Translations under genes and position numbers: made by a program
In this document: piece by piece, positions 1-4,335 of the stretch
How positions within the stretch are numbered: the first letter of the stretch is position 1
Layout of the letters: each line of letters begins with the position of its first letter
Notes under the pieces: generated by a model
Told to the model about the DNA's origin: nothing
Databases searched by the model: none
The model's input: only the letters and a program-made list of their open reading frames with translations
NCBI GenBank assembly: GCA_045617225.1
Contig: JAZLIC010000103.1
Span: 1-5,372, forward strand
From: JAZLIC01 sp045617225
Lineage (GTDB): Bacteria > Bacillota > Clostridia > Monoglobales > Monoglobaceae
Direction of reading: 5' to 3'
Length of the DNA: 5,372 bases

Positions 1-1262
1 CCTCTTGCGTTCCAAGCCTCTGCGTCCTCAGCTGTGAATACAACCTTACCGCAAGCAGCACCCGGAGAAGCGCCAAGACCCTTACCCATCGGTGTAGCAG
101 CCTTTAATGCCTTTGCATCAAACTGCGGATGGAGAAGTGTATCCAAGTTACGTGGGTCAATCATTGCAACTGCCTTCTTCTTATCAATCATACCCTCGTC
201 AACTAAGTCACAAGCAATTTTAAGTGCAGCCTTAGCTGTTCTCTTACCATTTCTTGTCTGGAGCATATAGAGCTTCTTGTTCTCAACAGTGAACTCCATA
301 TCCTGCATATCTCTGTAATGGTCTTCAAGGATTGCACAAACCTTCTTGAATTCATTAAATGCATCAGGGAACTTCTCTGCCATCTGAGCGATAGGCATAG
401 GTGTACGAACGCCTGCAACAACGTCTTCACCCTGTGCGTTAACCAAGAACTCACCCATAAGTCCCTTTTCACCGGTAGCAGGGTCACGAGTAAATGCAAC
501 ACCTGTACCGCAGTCATCGCCCATATTACCGAATGCCATCATCTGTACGTTTACAGCTGTACCCCATGAATATGGGATATCGTTGTCACGACGATATACA
601 TTAGCTCTTGGGTTATCCCATGAACGGAATACTGCCTCAACAGCACCCATCAACTGTTCCTTCGGGTCGGTTGGGAAGTCCTTACCAATCTTTGACTTAT
701 ACTCAGCCTTGAACTGACCTGCGAGCTTCTTTAAGTCTTCAGCGTCAAGCTCGATATCCTGAGATACGCCCTTTGCTTCCTTCATCTCGTCGATAAGCTG
801 TTCAAAGTACTTCTTACCAACTTCCATAACAACGTCAGAGTACATCTGGATAAATCTTCTGTAACAATCCCATGCCCATCTTGCGTTGCCTGTCTTTGCA
901 GCCATTGTTTCAACAACATCTTCGTTTAAGCCAAGGTTAAGGATTGTATCCATCATACCGGGCATTGATGCTCTCGCACCACTACGAACTGAAACCAAAA
1001 GTGGGTTTTCCTTATCGCCGAACTTCTTACCGCAGATTTTTTCCATCTCTGTGATGTTCTTCATAATCTCTGCCTGAATTTCAGCGTTGATTGAACGACC
1101 GTCTTCATAGTACTGAGTACAAGCCTCAGTTGAAACTGTGAAGCCCTGCGGAACAGGGAGTCCAATCTTTGTCATCTCAGCAAGGTTTGCACCCTTACCG
1201 CCGAGAAGCTCTCTCATGTTTGCGTCACCTTCGCTAAAAAGGTAAACAAATTTCTTTGCCAT
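1..1262 (-). CDS. ppdK: Pyruvate, phosphate dikinase (PPDK), N-terminal 420 residues; runs off the left edge
   Basis: The product interconverts PEP + AMP + PPi and pyruvate + ATP + Pi in the cytoplasm through phosphohistidine chemistry. In Clostridia it often works at the pyruvate kinase step. The visible 420 residues, of about 870-880 in the family, cover the ATP-grasp nucleotide-binding domain and the start of the linker to the swivelling domain. Visible family motifs are GGKGANLAEM (21-30), SVRSGARASMPGMMDT (91-106), MGAVEAVFRSWDNPRA (215-230), NAQGEDVVAGVRTP (285-298) and DMEF...LQTRNGKRT (331-352). K23, R93, D331, E333, Q345 and R347 match the ATP-site residues known from the Clostridium symbiosum enzyme. 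The catalytic-His motif GGMTSHAA and the PEP-binding barrel lie beyond the edge. The ATG at 1260-1262 has a perfect AGGAGG 8 bases upstream. It sits 36 bases after tadA with no obvious promoter between. Lys is nearly always AAG and Asn always AAC in the part read, with no ATA noticed, as in highly expressed genes. The identification is near certain. Confidence 0.97.
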   Translation of the reverse strand, partial: MAKKFVYLFSEGDANMRELLGGKGANLAEMTKIGLPVPQGFTVSTEACTQYYEDGRSINAEIQAEIMKNITEMEKICGKKFGDKENPLLVSVRSGARASMPGMMDTILNLGLNEDVVETMAAKTGNARWAWDCYRRFIQMYSDVVMEVGKKYFEQLIDEMKEAKGVSQDIELDAEDLKKLAGQFKAEYKSKIGKDFPTDPKEQLMGAVEAVFRSWDNPRANVYRRDNDIPYSWGTAVNVQMMAFGNMGDDCGTGVAFTRDPATGEKGLMGEFLVNAQGEDVVAGVRTPMPIAQMAEKFPDAFNEFKKVCAILEDHYRDMQDMEFTVENKKLYMLQTRNGKRTAKAALKIACDLVDEGMIDKKKAVAMIDPRNLDTLLHPQFDAKALKAATPMGKGLGASPGAACGKVVFTAEDAEAWNAR

Positions 1263-1270
1263 TTTTTCTT

Positions 1271-1276
1271 CCTCCT
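1271..1276 (-). promoter_or_regulatory. Ribosome binding site of ppdK
   Basis: A perfect AGGAGG on the minus strand lies 8 bases before the ppdK ATG. It is the strongest Shine-Dalgarno match in the window, fits a highly expressed metabolic gene and fixes the start codon. Confidence 0.9.
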
Positions 1277-1298
1277 GTGTATGTAAATTTATTTAATT

Positions 1299-1754
1299 TT
1301 ATTCATCTTTATTTCTTGCGTCCTTAAAGAAGTCATCAAGCAACTTACTGCACTCATCTTCCATAATTCCGCAATAATATTCGGGAACGGAAAGCCCCTT
1401 TGGTTTATCAAGATACTGTGCGGCAGATACCACACAACCGTATGATTTATCATATGCGCCAAAGAACAAGCGTCTGAGCCTTGCCTGCCTTATTGCACCC
1501 GAGCACATAGCACACGGCTCCAATGTAACATAAATATCGCAACCGTCAAGCCGCCAATCGCCAAGATATGCACAGGCACGCCTTATGGCAACCATCTCTG
1601 CATGTGCAGTTGCGTCCTTATCGCTCTCACGCAGGTTATGCGCCCTTGCGATAATCTCGCCATCCTTTACCACAACCGCACCGACCGGGACTTCACCCTC
1701 TTTAAGTGCCAGCCTTGCTTCATAAAGTGCGGCGGTCATAAATACATTTTCCAT
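1299..1754 (-). CDS. tadA: tRNA-specific adenosine deaminase TadA
   Basis: The product deaminates adenosine 34 to inosine in the anticodon wobble position of tRNA-Arg(ACG), so that one tRNA reads several CGN codons. It is a 151-residue cytidine/deoxycytidylate-deaminase-fold protein, a normal length for TadA. The zinc and catalytic motif HAE is at 51-53 (H51 ligand, E53 proton shuttle), and PCAMC at 80-84 supplies ligands C81 and C84. EVPVGAVVV (21-29), N40 and TLEPCAMCSGA (77-87) match TadA rather than free-base deaminases. All these residues sit six positions before their Escherichia coli TadA counterparts (H57, E59, C87, C90, N46). The start is less certain. AGGG lies 13 bases before the ATG, which is rather far, and a second in-frame ATG is at codon 6. 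The longer start is kept because it gives the usual short helix before the core. It lies 36 bases upstream of ppdK and 71 bases downstream of the HPr-like gene, on the same strand. Confidence 0.95.
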   Translation of the reverse strand: MENVFMTAALYEARLALKEGEVPVGAVVVKDGEIIARAHNLRESDKDATAHAEMVAIRRACAYLGDWRLDGCDIYVTLEPCAMCSGAIRQARLRRLFFGAYDKSYGCVVSAAQYLDKPKGLSVPEYYCGIMEDECSKLLDDFFKDARNKDE

Positions 1755-1783
1755 AACAAATTATTCGCCCTATATACACGACA

Positions 1784-1814
1784 ATATCCCCATACCCATA
1801 GGACACAGGGATAT
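1784..1814. repeat. Small inverted repeat in the HPr-like/tadA gap
   Basis: ATATCCC (1784-1790) and GGGATAT (1808-1814) form a 7-bp stem with a 17-base loop. It lies in the 71-base gap between the HPr-like gene and tadA. On the minus strand, where both genes are read, no run of T follows, so it is not a standard intrinsic terminator for the HPr-like gene. It could be an mRNA processing or stability hairpin, a weak attenuator, or chance. I saw no convincing separate promoter for tadA in this gap. A TATATA on the minus strand at 1770-1775 has no matching -35. Confidence 0.3.
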
Positions 1815-1825
1815 ATTTTGCGTTG

Positions 1826-2053
1826 CTATTTAATAAAAGCCTCAATGTCTTTAAGTAAGCCTTCACAGTCATCGCTGTGGATTTCAAGGTCAATGGGCTT
1901 GCTTAAATCTAAACTGAAGATACCCATAATTGATTTTGCGTCAACTACATATCTGCCTGAGATTAAATCAATTTCGCAGTCATACTTTGTTGTGGCATTT
2001 ACAAAGCTCTTTACATCGTTGATGGAACTAAGTAATACTGTTACCTTCTTCAT
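1826..2053 (-). CDS. HPr-family protein lacking the active-site histidine
   Basis: This is a 75-residue cytoplasmic protein with the HPr fold of the PEP:sugar phosphotransferase system. The segment from KYD (23-25) to KSIMGIFSL (40-48) aligns with Bacillus subtilis HPr without gaps, placing S41 at the regulatory Ser-46. By the same alignment position 10, the equivalent of catalytic His-15, is Ser. Arg-17 is replaced by Asn-12 and Pro-18 by Asp-13, so the usual GxHARPA loop is gone. The only histidine is H59, in the C-terminal half. It should therefore not carry phosphate from enzyme I to sugar permeases. What it does is unknown. A regulatory role through the serine, as with Crh, is possible but inferred. 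An AAAGGGGG sequence 9 bases upstream supports the ATG at 2051-2053, and a near-consensus promoter lies about 35 bases further upstream. It is first in a same-strand row with tadA and ppdK. Automated pipelines would probably call it an HPr phosphocarrier. Confidence 0.85.
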   Translation of the reverse strand: MKKVTVLLSSINDVKSFVNATTKYDCEIDLISGRYVVDAKSIMGIFSLDLSKPIDLEIHSDDCEGLLKDIEAFIK

Positions 2054-2062
2054 ATCAAGTAA

Positions 2063-2070
2063 CCCCCTTT
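2063..2070 (-). promoter_or_regulatory. Ribosome binding site of the HPr-like gene
   Basis: AAAGGGGG on the minus strand lies 9 bases before the ATG. It is purine-rich and well placed, and supports translation of this small gene. Confidence 0.75.
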
Positions 2071-2095
2071 TTTAAAATGTAATCATACATATTAA

Positions 2096-2124
2096 AGTAT
2101 ATAATTTTTTCTTGCATTAGTCAA
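2096..2124 (-). promoter_or_regulatory. Promoter of the HPr-like gene (possibly of HPr-like-tadA-ppdK)
   Basis: On the minus strand a -35 TTGACT (2119-2124) and a -10 TATACT (2096-2101) are separated by exactly 17 bp, one mismatch each from the housekeeping sigma consensus. The predicted start near 2089 gives a leader of about 35 bases. Its -35 abuts that of the opposite mtaB promoter. Confidence 0.75.
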
Positions 2125-2140
2125 TCAAAAATTATATAAT
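2112..2140 (+). promoter_or_regulatory. Promoter of mtaB
   Basis: A -35 TTGCAT (2112-2117), a 17-bp spacer and a perfect -10 TATAAT (2135-2140) form a strong housekeeping promoter. The predicted start near 2147 gives a leader of about 59 bases. A second TATAAT sits at 2146-2151, 11 bp further on, but has no -35 at the right distance. Confidence 0.75.
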
Positions 2141-2205
2141 ATTTATATAATTTTAGTAAAAATTTTTTATGCAACATCAATAATTGCAAAACAAATAGCA
2201 AGGGC

Positions 2206-3492
2206 GTGTCCAAAATAAAGATAAAATTCATCACCTTAGGGTGCAAAACCAACATTTATGAAAGTGAAGCAATGGCTGCTATGTTCAGAGAAAAGGGGCA
2301 TATCGTAATTGATGATAATTCCCCTGCCGATGCTTGCATTATAAACACCTGTACGGTCACTGCCACAGGTGCACAAAAATCACGGCAACAAATCCGCCGT
2401 GCCATAAAGCAAAACCCAAACGCAATAATTGCCGTCACCGGTTGTTTTTCTCAGACCGAGCCCGAAAAGGTGCGAAATATTGAGGGCGTAGATATTATAA
2501 TCGGCAACAAATACCGCAATAAAATCGTAGAAATGGTTGAGAAGAATCTCCACATTGATAAAGTGGAAAACATACGCAACGAACACACCTACGAGGAATT
2601 GACCTGTGCCATAAGCCAAAACAGAGTCCGCGCCAATATCAAAATCGAGGACGGTTGCGACAACTTCTGCACCTATTGCATTATTCCGTATGCAAGGGGT
2701 CCCGTGCGTTCAAGGGAATTAAGCGCAATACTAAAAGAAGGCAAAGCCCTTGCAAATGCAGGCTTTTTGGAAGTAGTCCTGACCGGAATACATTTAGACT
2801 CCTACGGCAAGGATTTAGATACCGACACAAAACTGATAGATGTTTTGGAGGCTCTTGACAAAACAGACGGTATTGAGCGTATCCGCCTCGGCTCGCTTGA
2901 GCCCGTGCTTATAACCGATGAATTTGCAGACCGTGCCAAAAAACTTAAAAAGCTATGTCCACAATTTCACCTTGCCTTGCAAAGCGGCTGTGATGACACC
3001 TTAAAGAGAATGAACCGTCACTATACCACCGCTGATTTCAAGCGTGCAACAGAGCTTTTAAAACGTACATTTTCAGATGCCGCATTCACCACCGATTTGA
3101 TGGTTGGCTTCCCCGGAGAAACCGAGGACGACTTTAAGGCGTCCTATGACTTCTGTGCAGAAATAGGATTTTCACAAATGCACGTCTTTCCTTACTCTGT
3201 CCGAAAGGGAACACGGGCGGCAGAAATGCCAAACCAACTTGCAAAATCCGTAAAAGAGGAACGTGCAAAAAAGATGATAGCACTTGGCAACAGGCTGAAA
3301 AGCGAGTTTTACGGCCGCTATATCGGAAGGACAGAAAAAGTGCTGATAGAGAAAAAGCACAAGGGCAACCTCTACCACGGCACAACTGCAAATTATATGG
3401 ATATTCTGGTGCCCTGCAAAGACGCAGATGTGGGAAGTATCATAGATGTCACCTGTGCAGAATACCAAGACGGCTACCTGATAGGGAAGTAA
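2206..3492 (+). CDS. mtaB: tRNA (t6A37) methylthiotransferase MtaB
   Basis: This radical SAM enzyme adds a methylthio group to C2 of t6A at position 37, next to the anticodon, of ANN-decoding tRNAs, giving ms2t6A. The 428 residues show the family's three parts. The N-terminal UPF0004 domain (about 4-125) has cluster ligands C13 (LGCKTN), C49 (INTCTV) and C80 (VTGCFS). The radical SAM core (about 140-360) has C151, C155 and C158 in GCDNFCTYC, followed by IIPYARGPVRSRE and VLTGIHLDSYG. A TRAM-type RNA-binding tail occupies about 370-428. The GCDNFCTYCIIP and TGIHLDSYG wording and the overall length fit MtaB better than MiaB or RimO. The start is a GTG, and the nearest AAGGG is only 1 base before it, which is too close. 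No alternative in-frame ATG, GTG or TTG was found nearby upstream, and homologues begin about this far before LGCK. It diverges from the HPr-like gene and converges with tatD. Confidence 0.93.
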   Translation: MSKIKIKFITLGCKTNIYESEAMAAMFREKGHIVIDDNSPADACIINTCTVTATGAQKSRQQIRRAIKQNPNAIIAVTGCFSQTEPEKVRNIEGVDIIIGNKYRNKIVEMVEKNLHIDKVENIRNEHTYEELTCAISQNRVRANIKIEDGCDNFCTYCIIPYARGPVRSRELSAILKEGKALANAGFLEVVLTGIHLDSYGKDLDTDTKLIDVLEALDKTDGIERIRLGSLEPVLITDEFADRAKKLKKLCPQFHLALQSGCDDTLKRMNRHYTTADFKRATELLKRTFSDAAFTTDLMVGFPGETEDDFKASYDFCAEIGFSQMHVFPYSVRKGTRAAEMPNQLAKSVKEERAKKMIALGNRLKSEFYGRYIGRTEKVLIEKKHKGNLYHGTTANYMDILVPCKDADVGSIIDVTCAEYQDGYLIGK

Positions 3493-3503
3493 ATATCCCT
3501 TTT
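3483..3503 (+). terminator. Possible weak terminator at the end of mtaB
   Basis: AGGGA (3483-3487) and TCCCT (3496-3500) pair over an 8-base loop and are followed by TTT. The stem overlaps the last codons and the stop of mtaB. At 5 bp with a short T-run it is weak. On the opposite strand no T-run follows, so it would not stop tatD transcripts. Confidence 0.3.
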
Positions 3504-4262
3504 CTATATTCCAAAGAATTTCAAGCCGTTTTCGTATGTTATTCTGCAAAGCTCCTCAAAAGAGATACCCTTTATCTCTGCCATCTTTTCGGCGATAAAG
3601 CGTACATTTCCGCTATGGTTGCGTGTGCCTCTGTGCGGTTCCGGCGCCATATACGGGCAGTCGGTTTCTATCATAAGACGTTCAAGCGGTATCGCCGCAC
3701 AGGCTTCTACCGCACGCCTTGCGTTCTTAAATGTCAGTACCCCTGTAAACGAAATCATAAGTCCCTGCTTCACAAGCTCTTTTGCGACCTCTGCACTGCT
3801 CGAAAAGCAATGCACGACGCCGTTTGTTACATTCATTTCACGCAGGATTTTAACGCACTCACCCTTAGAATCACGGTCGTGGATAATAACAGGCAGTTTA
3901 ATCTCATCTGCCAATTCTATCTGTCTGCGAAGCCATATTTTCTGCTCCTCGGGATTTGTGTCCTCATAATGATAGTCAAGTCCAATCTCGCCAATAGCGC
4001 GCACCTTTTTATTTTTGGCAAGCTCTCTTAATATATCTATATCCTTCTCGGTCATACCGACTGTTTCGCTTGGGTGAACGCCCACCGCCGCATAGATAAA
4101 GTCGTGCTTATCGGCAATCTCTACCGCCTTATAAGATGTTTCTATACTTGCCCCTATATCCATTACTTTGGTAACGCCGCTTTTATATATATCGGCGATT
4201 ACTTCCTCTCTGTCAAGGTCGAACTGTTCATCGTCTAAATGTGCATGTGTATCAAAAAGCAT
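3504..4262 (-). CDS. tatD: TatD-family metal-dependent hydrolase (DNase)
   Basis: This is a TIM-barrel amidohydrolase-superfamily protein of the TatD/YcfH group. Members are divalent-metal 3'-5' exonucleases acting on damaged DNA, and the exact substrate here is not shown by sequence. The 252 residues are close to the usual 255-260. Metal and catalytic residues are all present: H6 and H8 in DTHAHLD, E92 in AIGEIGLDYH (89-98), H128 in IHDRD, H151 in HCFS and D201 in ETDCPYMAPEPHRG (199-212). GVHPSE (61-66) and the C-terminal ENGLKFFGI are also typical. The HCFSG consensus reads HCFSSS here, a mild change. AAAAGGAG lies 9 bases before the ATG, and homologues start at the same M-x-FDTHAHL. It converges with mtaB and diverges from proA across a palindromic promoter. 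Bacillota often place tatD near metG or rnmV, but neither is seen here. Confidence 0.93.
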   Translation of the reverse strand: MLFDTHAHLDDEQFDLDREEVIADIYKSGVTKVMDIGASIETSYKAVEIADKHDFIYAAVGVHPSETVGMTEKDIDILRELAKNKKVRAIGEIGLDYHYEDTNPEEQKIWLRRQIELADEIKLPVIIHDRDSKGECVKILREMNVTNGVVHCFSSSAEVAKELVKQGLMISFTGVLTFKNARRAVEACAAIPLERLMIETDCPYMAPEPHRGTRNHSGNVRFIAEKMAEIKGISFEELCRITYENGLKFFGI

Positions 4263-4271
4263 TTTTTACAA

Positions 4272-4279
4272 CTCCTTTT
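4272..4279 (-). promoter_or_regulatory. Ribosome binding site of tatD
   Basis: AAAAGGAG on the minus strand lies 9 bases before the tatD ATG. The predicted transcription start (about 4278) falls at its edge, so the leader would be almost nothing but the ribosome binding site. Confidence 0.75.
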
Positions 4280-4281
4280 AC

Positions 4282-4310
4282 TTGATTATAACATATTATT
4301 GTGTTATAAT
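4282..4310 (+). promoter_or_regulatory. Promoter of proA (within the palindrome)
   Basis: TTGATT (4282-4287), a 17-bp spacer and TATAAT (4305-4310), with TG one base before the -10 (an extended -10), form a strong promoter. The predicted start near 4317 leaves a leader of about 19 bases before the proA ATG. Confidence 0.8.
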
Positions 4311-4313
4311 CAA
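4285..4313 (-). promoter_or_regulatory. Promoter of tatD (within the palindrome)
   Basis: By symmetry the minus strand carries TTGATT (4308-4313), a 17-bp spacer and TATAAT (4285-4290), also with the TG extension. It occupies the same DNA as the proA promoter, so polymerase could use only one direction at a time. The predicted start is near 4278. Confidence 0.75.
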
Positions 4314-4320
4314 GGGTAAG

Positions 4321-4326
4321 AAAGGA
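4321..4326 (+). promoter_or_regulatory. Ribosome binding site that decides the proA start
   Basis: AAAGGA lies 9 bases before the ATG at 4336 but directly abuts the in-frame ATG at 4327. This favours 4336 as the true start. Confidence 0.75.
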
Positions 4327-4335
4327 ATGATTAGA

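Larger units (their letters stand above)
4281..4314. repeat. Perfect 13-bp inverted repeat with 8-base centre
   Basis: CTTGATTATAACA (4281-4293) and TGTTATAATCAAG (4302-4314) are exact reverse complements around the centre TATTATTG. The repeat sits midway between the divergent genes tatD and proA. No T-run follows it and it lies upstream of both genes, so it is not a terminator. It coincides exactly with two overlapping antiparallel promoters. It may also be a regulator's binding site, but I do not recognise it as a known operator. Confidence 0.95.

Noticed and set aside
1784..1814. Hairpin considered as the terminator of the HPr-like gene
   Set aside because: It has no T-run on the strand in which the genes are read, and a large loop of 17 bases.
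1602..2075. Plus-strand 157-residue open frame across tadA and the HPr-like gene
   Set aside because: It lies antisense to two genes with strong family motifs and crosses their intergenic gap. It has no ribosome binding site or domain.
2170..2188. TGCAA...TTGCA inverted repeat in the mtaB leader
   Set aside because: The stem is only 5 bp with a 9-base loop in AT-rich DNA, so it is probably chance. It is too small for a riboswitch.
3172..3549. Minus-strand open frame of 125 residues across the mtaB end and tatD end
   Set aside because: It overlaps the end of tatD and the TRAM end of mtaB in a different frame, is Cys/Phe/His-rich and has no family motifs. It is a shadow.
4281..4314. Palindrome considered as an intrinsic terminator, a MITE end or a known operator
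   Set aside because: It is upstream of both flanking genes with no T-run. No second terminal repeat or target duplication is visible. It does not match the Arg box, CodY, Rex or cre consensus by eye.
4327..4335. Upstream in-frame ATG for proA
   Set aside because: It directly abuts the ribosome binding site, and the catalytic Cys numbering fits the ATG at 4336.
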